64,000 nucleotides of DNA from the NCBI GenBank assembly GCA_043228905.1, contig JBHGNT010000005.1:620001-684000 (forward strand). Reading direction: 5' to 3'. Position 1 is the first letter of the stretch. Each line of letters begins with the position of its first letter. The notes under the pieces are model-generated. The model saw only the letters and a list, made by a program, of their open reading frames with translations. It made no database searches and was not told the origin of the DNA. Origin of the DNA: Azolla caroliniana. Lineage: Eukaryota; Polypodiophyta. Positions 44,437 through 58,494 of this stretch are shown in pieces. Both the position numbers and the translations under genes were made by a program.

Positions 44437-46269
44437 ACCAAACTAAAGTAGAGTAGCATGGGTTGGAAATGCATAGAGATGGAGGGGTATGTATTGTGGT
44501 GGTGGTCTTTTAGCCGGTTCTTTTGCATATGGATGGCAAGTTGTGGGTGGTTTTAAAACTTTTAAAGAAGAAGAAGACGTGGTGGTGGTGGTGGTGTGGG
44601 AGGTGGAAGTTTTAAAAAAATGTACGTGCGGACAAGTGTGAAAGCGTTTGTAGGTGAGGCCGCACACGTGTGTCTGTGTGTGTTGGACACGTGTGCAGGC
44701 GCTGCGCGCGCGACCCTTCTTTCGTGGCCTGCCTTTTCTTTGGCATCAGGCCACGTCACAGTCGGCCAGGTCAGAGCCTCTTTGGACGGGTGACTAAGAG
44801 AGAGAGAGAGAGAGAGAGCTGAGAGGGAATCGGTTGCTCATAACGGCTGACGTGGCAGGGCAGAGCAGATCATATCTGCGCTTGAGCTTTTTTCCCCCAA
44901 TTTGATTCCCTTTATTTCCCAAAGTGTCCACTTTCTGGCGCTATATTTAGCCATCAATCTTCGTGTGTGGTGGGGATAGATTGAGGGGTATTCGGGGGAA
45001 TTATCCAAAACACATAGGGATATTTGCGGTAATAGAGCAAAACTCCCACACAATTTAGAGCCTTCTTCTTTCTCCCTTGTTTCTTTTTAAGAATGAAGGG
45101 GGTAGTAACGCTAAATATCCAAAACATTCGGTTGGATTTTTGTGATTTTCCAGTAATGAACAAAGATGCCATGATGGTGGAAACATCTAATATATGACGT
45201 TTTATGTATTTGCGTAAACTACATATGTTTTGCTTCCCGAGAAATGTCCATTACCCTGCTTCATCTTGAATGTAGGCCACACAACAGGGTCAAGCATTTT
45301 AGCTTTGCGTTGAGTGGGTTTCATCTTTATATGGAACCTACTAGTTGTGAATAGAAGTCGTAAACCTGGAGAGTTTGCAAGGTTCTCTCAAAGCTCCTAC
45401 TAAAAGCATGCACATGCACGTGGACAACATTCATATGTAGTCTAGAAATTTCACCAAAACTAACACCAAATTGTCAGTGAGATTATCGTTTTATGTTATT
45501 CCTTCGATCACAAGATCATCAAATCCAAATTTAGGCCTTAATTTTGTTGTTAATATTTAAATGCTTGTGGCGTTCAATTCATGACTAATTTTGAAAGAAG
45601 AAGTGTTCCATGTTCGGCACGATGAGAGCAAGGAAACTATGTTGCAATATATTATCTCTTCATCTTTATTGTTCATTCACAATACTTGTTGGTTTCGTGA
45701 ATAATGTTTGGATGGGGTGTTCCGCTTGATGAGCATTTGGGTTGGATGGGACAAGTGCATTGTGCTCTTTGCGTAATAGTGTTTTGTGTGAGTTTCCCCA
45801 AAAATATGTAAACAACCAAAGTTTTGTAATAGTGAAGTAGATCGTGAGTTACAAAAAATAATTTGTCTATTGGATGCATCTATTTTGTGAACGGACAAGT
45901 CAATAATAGAATACTCAAAAGTCAAATCCTTTTGAATGACACAAAATAAGAGTGTGCGTGTCTTTTCAAGTATTATGTATAGTTTTGTGATTTTGGCTTT
46001 AGCTCCATGCTTGGATTGGCTAATGGTCAAACTATTTCATTTCTTCACTAGTTTTGGATGTTGGTGAGTACATGTGATGTAACAACAAATACTTGGGATG
46101 GAAGCATGTCCCATCTGTATCTCCATCCAAATTAGTTTCACAACTAACAACTAGAGGGGACACACATGCTCTTTATGCGTGTTTGGTAGTGTAAGTTACC
46201 TCGATGGCGAAAGAGGAGGAAGAGAAGACGATAGATGTAGTATATACAATATATAAAAAGAGACTTGTT

Positions 46270-46322
<53 letters not shown>

Positions 46323-48384
46323 GCCAATGCTAAACAAATAATTTCTTTATTTGATTTTCCTCTCTCTAGAATTGAAAAAGTGTGGAATTGTGGAATTATG
46401 TTTGATTGTGGGTAAGATGTGCCCATCAAAAGCAATATCATCGACAAAAGCAAACAAAACATAACTATTTTCATTATAGTTGAAATTAAGGCCCATGTAT
46501 GAATATTAACCTTAGTAACCACGAGCGTGAATTTTTTTTGTAATGTTTAGTGACATATATTAGTATATTTATTCCTATTCAACTTTAACTAATTGCATAT
46601 GATTCATCAACTGTCTCCCTTTCCCCTAGACTTGTGTAGTGTGAAAGTAGTAGATGATGAGAAGTTACTACAAAGAATATGCATGGAACTAAGGAGTTTG
46701 GATGAGAGAGAGAGACAGAATTGAGTGCACGTTTGTGAATTTCAATTAATGAAGGACAACATATCCCATGTAAGTTATACTAGACAACAAAATTTGAAAC
46801 TTTTTACAATAAGACAAAAGTTATTGTAGTGCAATAAAAACCTTCGTAAGAAAGAGGAAATGGAACTTAAGGAGAATCTCATACATATATTATTAAGACT
46901 TTTGCTTTCAATGAATATGTGTTGTAACTTGGTATCAAGAGATAAAGAAGGAATTGAAGGAGAAAGTATGATCGTCATTGTTGGCCCTATAACATGTGTG
47001 TGTGTGTGTGAAGAGAGTGAGAAGGAGAGAGATCATACCTATATCACAAGATGTGCACACACATATAAGAGAGAGGATTCAAAGAATGTGTACACAATCG
47101 TGCACTTGCATGACATACATGCATTGTTTTATGACATGGCCTTCAACTAACCTAACCATTGATTTATAGTACTGCCATTCTCATCAAAATCTATAGAACA
47201 TTACAATGTAGAGAGTAAACTCATTTGTTGCAAGGCCAATATGGCATTGTGGTTCAACTCTATCCTCAAGATACCGAGCCATTGCCACAAATTGGATTAA
47301 ACAATTCTTTTTTTCATATTGCTTAAACCACATGTATGTATATAATATGAGTAGACCCTCTTTGGAAGTAAAATGTGTCCCTTGTATAGTCATAACAATC
47401 GCATGAAGTTGTGTTCAATAATGGGACTATCCGAGTGCATGTATACACATGTAAAATGTCATGAGTTTCAACCACCACTTTCTTTTGTTGTCTGTTTCAA
47501 TGTGTGTAACTTTTCATAAAATAAGGAAAAGGTAGCTAGAAAGATTATGCCTTTAAAACACACTCGAACTACTCTATTTCAAGCACTTGAAGTGTGCAAT
47601 ATTCAAGTCTTCGTTTGTAAGTAACAATCCTAGTTGATAGTTAAATTCTTTAAAGTCCAAATTGATCCATGTTAAGTTCTGAGCACGAAAACAAGCACTT
47701 TTTAATGCATCTTAAACTCAAAATTAGCAAGCACATTGTGGACACAAGGATTTGTTGAAGGAGCCACCTCAATTGTTAGGCACTCATGTATGTTCTCTTT
47801 GTCATTGAGAAAAGTTACAACTCCATGCACACATGCCTTAATGCATGATTATAATTTATTGTTCTTGTCTCCGTGAACATGTGCAACATTGAATACAAGG
47901 AGATGTGTCTTATGCGTGATGTATTTCATTGAGGCAACCCTCTCAATGCATGCCTTTTTAATTATCATGGAAACCATGCCTTGTAGAGAACATTAGGTCC
48001 AATAACTTGTTAAACACAACTACAACCACAAGCTACAAAAATGTTTGTTGTCCCATCTTCCACCTTTTTTTGCTTGCATGAATATAGGTTCATTGCAGAA
48101 CTACTAGAGGTGCTACATATTACTTTCTTTTCATAAAACCATGTTGTCTGGTATTCTATAAGTTTTTGAGTTTAGTTGTACCAAACGCACTTCTTGCTTC
48201 GTATTCTAGCCAAATGTGTGCTTTTTCTAGTGATGGGGTTCGTTAAGTTTCACCTATAAAAGTAGAGGTTCATGTCAAATCAATTATTCCTCATTTTGTA
48301 ATCAATCAATATATCATTTGAATAATCCATCAGTAGAAAATGTTGTAATTAATTATTATTGTTATATTTATATGCGTCTATGTA
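44437..48384. other. Intergenic DNA with microsatellites
   Basis: A somewhat GC-richer stretch lies at 44570-44870 with GGT repeats and (AG)n at 44796-44818. A (GA)n run lies at about 46274-46318. No gene seen. Confidence 0.5.

Positions 48385-48446
<62 letters not shown>
48385..48446. repeat. Compound (TG)n(AG)n microsatellite
   Basis: About 20 bases of TG followed directly by about 42 bases of AG. Confidence 0.95.
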
Positions 48447-48450
<4 letters not shown>

Positions 48451-49229
48451 TGAGACAATTTTATTGCATCTGTATGTGCAGTAGCTATATTCATATCATG
48501 GATGCAAGTATGTGTATCTATCTCCATGTAATGTCCAAACATTTTCACCTAGCAAATCTTGCTATCTAGTTCGTAGTATCAATGCTCGGAGAAATTGTTA
48601 AAACATTCATTTCGACAAACTAGAATGAAAACGTTTGTATGAAGCTATGTTTTCATTAACATGTTTGGATATAGTCAATTGAACATTCCTATTTTCGGGC
48701 ACATTTTTCCATGTCTGGGATCTTCATGATTGAGAAATATATCAATAGAGTGTTTGTAGTTTGGCCTAGCATTTGGTGAGCAACATCACGAGAATCCTCT
48801 CAAAGAAGTTAAAAATTTATGTTTATTTACTAATGTATCAAGAGGCACTTGAGGAGTCCAATAACATTTCTTGAAAGCCAACAAGATTGAAGAGAAATCA
48901 AAGTCAATGACCTTAGCACAAAGTGAATGAAATGAACAACTATTTTTCATTAAAATTTCCCCTATCATTACACTTAATTTAGAAACATTGGTGAAGATAT
49001 CTAAAACTTTTGACCTTACAATTTCTACACTTTCAATCTAACAAAAAACGACCAAGTATATTCAAATACCTTCATCTTGTAGTTCTACCAATGACTGAGC
49101 AAACTATGAACCCATTAGCCATCCACCTAACCATAGAACGTAATATTCGTGTTCGTGCAAGCATTCAAACGTTTGGAAACGAACACGTTTGAAATGGGAA
49201 AATATGTATTGATTTTTTTTCATTTTTTC

Positions 49230-49680
49230 ATTACAATTCAGCTCACCCTAGTGGTAAGGAGTCATGCTGTTGTTGTCTATCTTGGGTTCGATTCCCAATC
49301 TTCTCATCTCTTTCTCTCTCTCATTAGTACCATGTCATAGCAAAATTTTATGTTAGTGTTATAATAGAATTTTTCTTTTCATTTATTATTATTAGAACTA
49401 AACACAACCTAGTGGTAAGTTGTTGTGCTACTTTTACTTTGTGTCTTGGGTTCAATTCACAACTTTCTCATATCCTCTTGTTAGTGTCATGTTCCTTTTT
49501 CTTTCTTTCTTTGTTATTAGAAATTAGCTCACCGAGTGGTAAGTTGTTATGCTACTAGTGCCTGTGTCATGGCAGAATTTTATGTTAGTCTCATGTTCCT
49601 TTTTCTTTCTTTCTTTCTTTCTTTGTTATTAGAAATTAGGTCACCCTAGTGGTAAGTTGTTATGGTACTACGACCTATGT
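49230..49680 (+). repeat. tRNA-derived SINE-like array
   Basis: CACCCTAGTGGTAAG at about 49242, then GGGTTCGATTCCC at about 49287, fit pol III A- and B-box patterns. CTAGTGGTAAG or GAGTGGTAAG recurs near 49410, 49535 and 49645, separated by TTTCTTTCTTT tracts. The copies lose the B box progressively. No intact tRNA cloverleaf is formed. Confidence 0.6.
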
Positions 49681-50630
49681 CATATTTTCTTCATATTCTC
49701 GAATATACGTTTTATGAGTTTTTGAACGTTTGATTATAATTTATAATGACATATTTTGATTCAATCTCTATAGTTCATGCTCTTTTTTTTTTTGTAAAGT
49801 TCTAAAGTGAGGATGATAGAGATGTCTTGATTCGCATCCCAAAAGCATGCATGTGATACATTGCAAATATTGCAACCATACTTATGTTGGTGGTTCACAA
49901 TGGATTAGAGTCCACTTATTGGGATTGAGAGTGAATCAATATATAATATAGACCCTAGTCAATCCAATCCAACTTTGAGATGATTTACCATACACGTTTG
50001 ATTGAATCATTCTCGAATGCGAATGCACGTATGATATGTAGGTTCATTCTATGCACCTAACTAAGATGCTAATGCATATGCAATGGTCATAACAAAAAGC
50101 ATAATTGTATAGTTGAAAGTCAAGATAGATCCACTTGATCACTAGTGTGTTTATGCATTATGATCAAATAATATGTATAAACATAAATTGACTAATTTCA
50201 CATTTATAATTTTCTCACCCCCTTGTATACAAAAATCTATCCACTCCATTTCTACTAGGGAGATTGCTAGCGAGTTGCTAACCCTCTTCTTTAGTGCGCA
50301 TCCAAAGTCTATTCTTTCCGTTAATGTCTTTATCCCTATCACATTCCTTTGTGGTCTTGATTTATGAAGTCACATTCTTAAACCTTTGGGATATTGTTTT
50401 GCCCTATAATTTGCATGCCTTTGGGGCTGCACTATATTAATTGTTTATGCTCTCAAAACTTTCATAGATGAAAACAATAGCACTCCTTGAGCTGAAAATT
50501 TGAAGCAAACTTTACTACATATGTGTTTCCACTATTTGATTTTCCTTTTAGGAACTTTAACATATCACCCCTCCAAAGACATAGAAATAAAAGGTATTTA
50601 ATTATTTACTCAAATAGGTTGAAGGAATGT
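49681..50630. other. Intergenic DNA, nothing recognised
   Basis: AT-rich, with only short ORFs lacking motifs. Confidence 0.5.
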
Positions 50631-50639
50631 ACAATTCTC

Positions 50640-50905
50640 GTTGACTGATAACTTGGCAAACAGAGTATGAGAGAGCGGAGCAGCAGAGCGGCGCGCCAAT
50701 CCCCGGCGGAGGTCTGTGGTGTGGGTGTCTCACCAGGAGGCCCGGCACAACAGAGCAACGACACAGGAGGTTTTGACCCGTGCCAGTAGGCGGAGGAAAC
50801 GGAGCCGGAGCAGCGGAAACGTGGGAGTCTAGAAGCCTCCCACTGCTCATTTTGACACATACGCCTCTCCTCCCCATCGCTGGTTGGGCGGTCCCACAAA
50901 GCGTG
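50640..50905. other. GC-rich island, possibly organelle-derived
   Basis: About 265 bp with sharply higher GC than both flanks. Two overlapping minus-strand frames and one plus-strand frame stay open across it. The sudden composition change suggests foreign origin such as mitochondrial DNA. I cannot name the source. Confidence 0.3.
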
Positions 50906-51963
50906 TCGTATGGATTCTATTGCATGTGGGCACTCTACACAATTAGAAGAGCTAAGGTTCCCACATTGCTAGTGACATTTTGTTTTGAGTAAAAGACGTT
51001 GCAAACAATGGCAATGTACGTGCATTTGTAAATATTATAATAGCAGTAATGGTTAAGAGAGTGAAGGTTGAAGGTAAAAGAAGTAAGTTCCATGAATCAT
51101 GGTCATGAAGGGAAGAAAAGAAAGAGGCATTATGACCCCTTAAAAAAACAAATAGGTCAATAAGAACCTCACAAAGAGGACACTTATAATGCACATTTAG
51201 ATTTTTGTCTTTGTTTGAGCTTCTTGCATGAGAGGTATGTAAATGAGACACAACGCAAAACATGACGCAACTAACATAGACAAGTGCAATGACTAACACC
51301 ACCAATGATACTGATGGACTTCAAGAAAATTCAATAGATCATTGACAGAAGGGCGCAATAAACTTCTCTACAACGACATAATCTTATAATCATACATAAT
51401 AGAGTAGCTGATTTAGTTTGTCATCATTATGTGAGCACATTAACACTAGAGAGTTAATTATTAAACTCTCCAATAACTAGACACATCATTGTGTATGAAC
51501 TAGTGTGAATATCAAGAATATCGTGTCTTCATTGTCATATCATTTTGTGAACACCTACACGTAAGCATCACACTTTAAACTAGGAGAGCCATGTTTTTAT
51601 TGGCATGCAGCAAGGTTTAAACATCGCCAATTGTAATTTATTTCACAGCACCATGGACTTTAGGAGGTTAAATCTGCAATTGTCCCCACATTACAACCTT
51701 CCCAAGCTATGTCCATCTGATTTTCTCTACTTGGTTCATTTTTCTGTGACATCCATCTCATAGGTCACTTGCCCACTTGCTAAACATCAATGCTATACTT
51801 AGTTTTTGTTGCATAAAACTGTACGGTCAGATCTGTGGTATTCTTGTGTAATAAAACATCCATTGTGGCAAATCCATCAATTATATGAACAATTAAGATC
51901 TGTTGTATCCTAAAAATACAGCATTCAATATGATACATGCATATCTTCCATTCAGACCATATA
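50906..51963. other. Intergenic DNA downstream of RCCR
   Basis: No gene or recognised repeat. The part nearest RCCR should hold its 3' untranslated region (minus strand). Confidence 0.4.
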
Positions 51964-54900
51964 TTATTCACCCTTCCGAAATGCCTCAATAACATTATCT
52001 GTGATCTCTTGACCAAATAACCTAGGCATGTTGGAGCTTAAGTCAACCTCCAGACCTTTTATTTTTAAAGTAGTATCCCGTTGCACAACCAACTTTACTT
52101 CCTCGTCTGGCAATTTCTTGCCTAGACTAAGAACTCCTTCTAGCCATAACTTCACAACTTTCTCTGCTGTAGGGGCTACCACATCTTCAATAATCTGATC
52201 CAACAAGATTTCTTTGGAATCAGCTGGACATTCAAACTTGTATAGAATGGATGTTGGTGATGTCAGGCATCGAATATAAAGAGTCGGTGGCTCATATCGC
52301 TGCGCGTAAGGTGATTTCTGAAGTTCTTGTTTAACTGATTCCATCGATGTATCTTCATAGAATCTCTTTAAATATTCAAGATCGGTAACAAGATCTTTTC
52401 GTGGAAGGAGGTCCAGCACAAGCACCAGACTGTTTGTGTTAGTTTGAATGAACTCAAATAGTAGATGTGGTGCATCTGACTGGCTGTTCATCATAGCAAC
52501 AATGGTTGCTATGTTCAGCGTACCAAAAGGGAGGTTGCAATGTAGCCAAGACCTGAGCAAAAAGTCTATCTGACAAAAGAAAAAGGGGTTAAGGTCAAAC
52601 TCACTTTGAATCTTGTACTTCAAGTCTTTGTACACACATTGTGAATTAATTGAATGGCTTTAATTCTTTATACAAGACCATTTTTGTATACATTACATTG
52701 TTAGTGAGAAGCTTAAAATGTGAACTGAAAACATATAAAATACCATTACAATGAAATAACACAATGTCACAATTCAATGTTTATTTGTTGTGCAGTTGGA
52801 GATCAAGCATTTTCACCGTTCGTTCATGGTTTTATTTTTCTATGTAAATAATATATTTTCTTTGAAAGGTTGCCCAATTATGTACAGCTGTAACGATTTA
52901 TACAAAATAAAAATAGCTAATAATTCTTAGGAATTCGCAGCATCCATGATCATACCTTAAGCACTTCAATGTGTAAGAAGGTTTGTGCTACCGAAAATAG
53001 CTTCCCATTTAAAGGAAGGTCTTCTTGCATCTATGCATAACAGCTTCACTAATATTGTTGGCATTACGGTTTCACCATCGTTAGGCAACACCATGTTGTC
53101 CTATTAGTTTGTACGGACTTCAGGAATTATTATACATACATTTGCTTCTAATTCTATATGGGTACATCTTATTTCTTTCATATTTCTCACACATTTAATT
53201 GATCCAAGGCATGGTCTAGTTTTTCTCATAGTAATAGTGCACATTCAGAAAGACATTTACATGCTAATTTTAAAACATTGCATCCATGAGTTATTGGCTT
53301 TACAGAGCGATAAACATAATTATTAGCACATTGACCATGCCATATGAAAGAAGACTCCAGAGGTACATAAACAGCATTAAAGGCTTCTTAAAACAATGAA
53401 AATCTTCTTGTTTTTATTTATTTCTTCAACTTGACTCCGCTGTTCCCATTGATCAGCCAAATAACCAGAAATTATTGAGCTACATAGCTGGTCATTACCT
53501 TCAACTCCCAGAAGCTTTAGGTATCATTTGATACTAGTCAGCTATGAGTTTTGGCAAACATAGAAAGATTGAGAATTTGCCTCCCATGCCAATGGTTGAC
53601 TGCTAAATATTTATTACAAGTTATATGCCACCTACTTCAATCAGATTGTAAGAGTTGCTGCCAAGATGCAAGGAAAAGCTTTGACTTGAGAATTGAAACC
53701 TTTTATCCATTGTTTCTTAATTTTTACAATTTACTGGGTATTGAGGAAGAACAAAAGAAAATGGGAGATTGTTAAGATGATTAATTAGCTAGGACTTGGT
53801 CTCTACTATCCAACTATCCAGTTAGCAGCTAAAAGGATAGCCAGTAGCAACTACAAATCACAGTTATAAATATTGATACATTAAAAGCTGTTTTGCAATC
53901 TTTAAAAGTTCATTGGACTTCAATGTTAGGTTTAAGGTTAACGGCTAAGCCGCATAGTCTTTAAGCTACTTTATACCTTACTAAAGCTTAGAATGTTGTT
54001 GTGATCACCAATGTAGAACTCATTGTGAGATCGGTTGAGACGAGCACAAAAATTCCAGTTCACATAGTCCATCATGAGAGAATATTAGCTTTGTGTCCTA
54101 ACATGGAGATCATCTTATAATCATTAATGATCTGTGATTTCACAAAATCGCTAACGCCGCTTTAATAGTTGTAGAAAATCTCTTTAAAGATTACACACAA
54201 ATTATATCTATATATATGATATGAAATTAAAAGTAAATAGTTTACATTTTTTTCTGACATTGACTATAGTTTTTCGTCATGCTTGACCCTATAATTTTCA
54301 CCTATCAGCCAGGTTTCTCATTCCTTTTATTCATTCTAAATTTGACACTTGAAAATCCAATGTCTTCTTAGAAACTCTCACCTCTGCTTTCTCCCCTTAA
54401 AAATCATTATGATTGAAAAAGAGACGCTGAACATCTCACTTTACTTCTTTCAAGGGAGGGGGACATGGCTTTCTTTTGTCCTGCAAATATTGTGGCAAGG
54501 ACTTTACAAGTACTATTACAAGCTTAGCGGAGACTTTTCCTCAAATTATGTACAATATAATATGATATGCAGAAGGGATGAAATGTTTCAATTTAGAGGC
54601 ATTCTAGAATTTTTTGATGCTCTAGTACGGGGGTTCTGGACAACTTAAAATGCAAATCTAATTTCTAAACTCCAGAAAATTGTTGTCTATTGAATACTAA
54701 TGCTCGGGATATGTTTATTTGTGATTGGGTTTTTATTCACTGTAATTATTGGATGCATAGTGTATGATATAATAACTATACAACTAAGGGAATGTCTGAT
54801 TTATACTCTCTCATAGGCATACCCCATCTCTCATACCATATTCAGAATCATCTTAATTCATAAGCTCATTTGCACGGGTACACTTCACACTCTTATCATT

Positions 54901-55954
54901 TCATATTTCACCACCATTAGAGAGTTCACCTTAAATAAGTTGCTTCACATTGCCAAAATAATTTAAAATAAGCCTTAAAAGAGGAAAAGAGAAGTCAAAA
55001 ATCTTTCCTTTATACAAACGATTTCCATGATTCACAGCCATTTTAGAGTTAAACAAGAATGGGAAGGCAATACAAAGTGCTGAAAATCTTCTTAAAGAGA
55101 TTTACAGAGAGAAAACAAAGTTCAGTTTATCTTTCCAATCATTTCATGTTTCCCTAAGAATGGAAGGCATTTGTCAGTAACGACGTGACCTTATTCAAGA
55201 GACATTAAAAAAAGCAAGCAGAATCCCATTACCTTCCTTTTAAACAACCACTTTCTCATTCATCTAAGAAACGCTTTCATATAGAGGACGCAGAAATCAC
55301 ATCTTTTTTCCTTTTAACGAATCATTTCCTATTTCGCAACCAAAAATGAGAGTTTTACATTTTGCATAATCATTTCATCACAATTTAAACGTGAAATGAT
55401 TATACCATATTCAAAGAGAGAAAACAAAAAACGCACGATCTTTCTTCGAGGTTACACAGGAATGTCCGGCTTCACTACATTTCAGGGACAAATAAAATAG
55501 GAAAGACAAAACAAACACAGGAAGAAAACGAAGAAGAAGAATGCATAAAATCAAAAAAGAAGAAGAACGGACTTACCGGAGATCCAGAAGCTCCTGATCG
55601 AAGAATGACAGATCCTTCATTATTTCCCTGTGGATCCTTGAACCGACAAACTTCTGGAGGAGTACGAGAATCACAGAGCAGCGAAGAAGTGAGGTGAGTA
55701 GCGATAGTGTGCGCAATGTTTTCCATGAGGCGAGATCCAGAAGGCGAAAGGTAAGGGAAGCTAGTCCATGGATCTGATGTCTGCTCAGATGAAGAAGAAG
55801 AAGCCATTGCTGAGTAAAGTTTGTTCCTCCTTGTCCTTGAGCTTGTTGCAGTTCTGGTTATAGAGCTTGTTTCAGCGAAGAGGGAGCGATGGCTCTGATG
55901 CAGAGATGGTGTGATCAGAGAAGGAGGAAGAGAATGGGTCATCATCATCACCAT
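51964..55954 (-). CDS. RCCR: Red chlorophyll catabolite reductase, two exons
   Basis: The plastid enzyme reduces red chlorophyll catabolite to primary fluorescent catabolite with ferredoxin in the PAO pathway. Exons are 55577-55954 (126 codons) and 51964-52569 (201 codons plus stop), joined in phase 0 around a 3007-bp intron (donor GTAAGT, acceptor CAG). The product is 327 residues, close to Arabidopsis ACD2. The first 50 residues are Ser/Thr/Arg-rich, fitting a transit peptide. Then FPYLSPSGSRLMENIA, the junction SVILRSGASGSP/IDFLLRSWLHCNLP, LVLVLDLLPRKDL, YLKRFYEDT and the C-terminal MPRLFGQEIT match the family. The start among several N-terminal Met is uncertain. The gene looks intact. The intron holds no recognised element. 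Confidence 0.95.
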
Positions 55955-56244
55955 TGTAAAGGAGCCCTACTCTCCGGGGCTCAACCTTTTTCATGTGAAA
56001 AGGAGGGGCTCAACCTTTTTCATCAGTAGCTCTACCGACTCTGGGAAGGAGCCAGACTTAAAAACAAACATCAAAAACTCCAAAAAATGGTAAGTGTACA
56101 ACAAATTTTTGCCATGAAAATGATCATAAAATTTCTCAAAAAAACTTAAAGATTCAAATAACAAAGTCTTACATAAAATATTAAAACATCAAATGTTTAC
56201 AACCCTAAAATGAAATATGAATATACACACGTTACATATTAAGA

Positions 56245-57290
56245 TTATGGCTCATGTCGGGATGATTGCAAGATGCAACCACAATTTTTACAACATGTAA
56301 CATTCAAGTCCCTTGAACTCAAGGTCAAGCCATCGCAATGCAAACACCGAACCTTCTCATGGTCACCTATTGACAATCGCCTCCTAGCTCGACTCACACC
56401 TCTTTGTAGTTTTCCGAAGTGGGATTTGGAAGTGTTTGGGGAGCTACCAATAAGTTCTTCGGAGATGTCTATTGTTGCACTTCTTTTGGCACCGATTTGT
56501 TGGTTGCGACTTATTGATCTGTCATCTTCTTCATTGGTTGATTTTGGTGCACCAACGCGATACACCTTCTCAACGACATCTTCCAATGTTTGTATACCTT
56601 CGACAATAGTTGCACAGTCGAAGGTTCCTAACCCTTGCTCGAGACATTGAAGTGCTTTCACGACTGTTTGTATTTTGGACTTGAATGATTCAATCTCGGA
56701 TGTTGTGGGGTTTGTCTCCTCGACTCGTTCTACCTCTGCCTCCACTTCTATTTCTGTATTATGGTCCATTTGCATTTGGGTCGCGTGATCTATAAAAGGC
56801 AATGAGCCGCATAAATGTGGGATATGCCTCTCAATAATCATTCGGATACTGAGTAAATGCTTACATTTACTCGCAATGTCTTGGCAATCACAATATGAAC
56901 ATTGGAGTGGGAGTCGTCATGCTCAAGATTCTAAACCAATATCGGGCCTCGTCGACAATTTCCATTGTGGAAGTATCGTCGACTTACCTTTCCAATATTC
57001 TCTCCGCTTCTTTAAGTCGGGACCTTTGATCCCTACAATTCGCACGGGGTGCAAACCAATCACTCTCACATATTTCTTGTCGTTGCTTGTACCACTCTAT
57101 TATCGTTCCTCCTATGCAAGTGCCAATTTCATTGTCCTTGATTAAGACATGTAGAAGGCCGGTAATTGATCGATTTATTCTTCCTCTCAAGGCAGTATAC
57201 TTGATAAACTGCCAATGTCTTTCCACAATATTGGTAGTGTCAACGTGTCCATAGTTGAACATTCTACCAAACTTGGGCTAGAGTTTCCTC
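56245..57290 (-). pseudogene. SWIM-domain transposase relic (MULE/FAR1-like)
   Basis: On the minus strand VDTTNIVERHWQFIKYT near 57240 resembles the end of a DDE-type transposase core. After frame changes and stops comes CDCQDIASKCKH (C-X-C-X6-C-X-H, the SWIM zinc finger) near 56880. The frame is then open for 198 codons (56841-56245) through an acidic segment and a zinc-ribbon-like end (CLHC...CCKNCGC). Stops between the parts show that the gene is broken. Placement in the MULE group is from the SWIM domain and is not certain; a domesticated gene that lost its 5' part is the alternative. Confidence 0.5.
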
Positions 57291-57395
57291 CACACACATG
57301 TCAGAGCACACCATCCTCCTTCTATATATTGTCAAACACCGGGCTTGTTTGCATATTCTACCTTTAGCTCCTCACACATCACATTGAATGCGGAT

Positions 57396-58313
57396 TCAGT
57401 AATGCATTGCATCAATTGACACATTCGTTGATAAGGATTGGGCTCGATCAAAGAGATGTGGAAAGCATGGTCGAATATGATCAAAGGTAGAGCATGGTAT
57501 CAAAGTGTGATACTCAGACTCGCGAACTTGTTTAGGGTAGAGTGTGCATTGCCGACCACTCTCATCACTTGTGCCCCAATGCCATGTCTCCTCACATCGC
57601 AATGCATGGAAGAAATGGTTTAAATGGTAGATAATGGTATGGGCTCTAACATGTATCGATGTGTACAGTTTCCCCGTTCTGCAAAGAATATGGTTTTGTA
57701 GTTAGGTGCAACATGTGTAGCATAATGTGTGAAGCGTGAGCCTCCAATTTGTCCCATGTCATGATACATTGGTGTTGCAAAAAGGCCTCATTTAGTGATG
57801 CATCATGAAGCAAGTGTCTCGCAAACCATTTTTCTATATCTTGCATCAAACTAGAACACAAAATTTTGCTTTTATGCGTCTTTTAGATCTTTTTGCTTGC
57901 TTCCCATGCAATTCTAGGAAAGTTGATGTGAGGGACTTTTTTGAACCTTAAGCATGTATTCAACAACCCTTTCCATGACCATGATCTCAATGGGAAGCGA
58001 TCCAGTCTCAAGGAGAAGGAGGGTGTAGGGTGTTTGTTTCTTAACTTGTAGAAACTTTGTAAGAAAATGTTTTTGGACATTTTCAAACTCTTTCCACGCA
58101 AATTTACGGATGGTACCGCCCCATACTTCCAAGTTCCACCCCATAGAGAAGAATCGGTGTCACCAAAGTGTCGAAAAGATATTTCTTAAGGACCCAACAC
58201 TTAATATCTCCATGATTGCATGTGTTCTCAAATGCATAGTATGCTCGCTTACCTGCCTCTAAGCGGCATGTAACACATTTGCTATAGAGAGAGAGAGAGA
58301 GAATAGTACACAT
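57396..58313 (-). pseudogene. LINE ORF2 C-terminal fragment
   Basis: Minus-strand pieces in shifting frames: YYAFENTCNHGDIKCWVLKK and TPILLYGVE, then EVWGGTIRKFAWKEFENVQK, LLLETGSLPIEIMVMERVVE, MQDIEKWFARHLLHDAS and a Cys/His-containing end (CTLYPKQVRESEYHTLIPCS). The order fits the region after the RT of plant LINEs, where a chromosome-sized RT thumb and a zinc-binding tail occur. The RT core and endonuclease are missing. Frameshifts and stops are frequent. Confidence 0.6.
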
Positions 58314-58494
58314 AAGTTCATTAAATGTCCTATAACGTGTACCATTTGGAAGTACTTATCGGACATTTGGCAAGTTTTAACCCGTTGTTGTTTAAGCCCT
58401 CAACAATGGGTTTTTTCTCAATATTTTCAAAATGGATGAAATGATGAGATAAAAATATTGTTCCAAATTTTACATTATTGGGGTCTACAACACA

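Noticed and set aside
49240-49300. A tRNA gene
   Set aside because: The B box is good but arms do not pair; repeated heads point to a SINE-like array.
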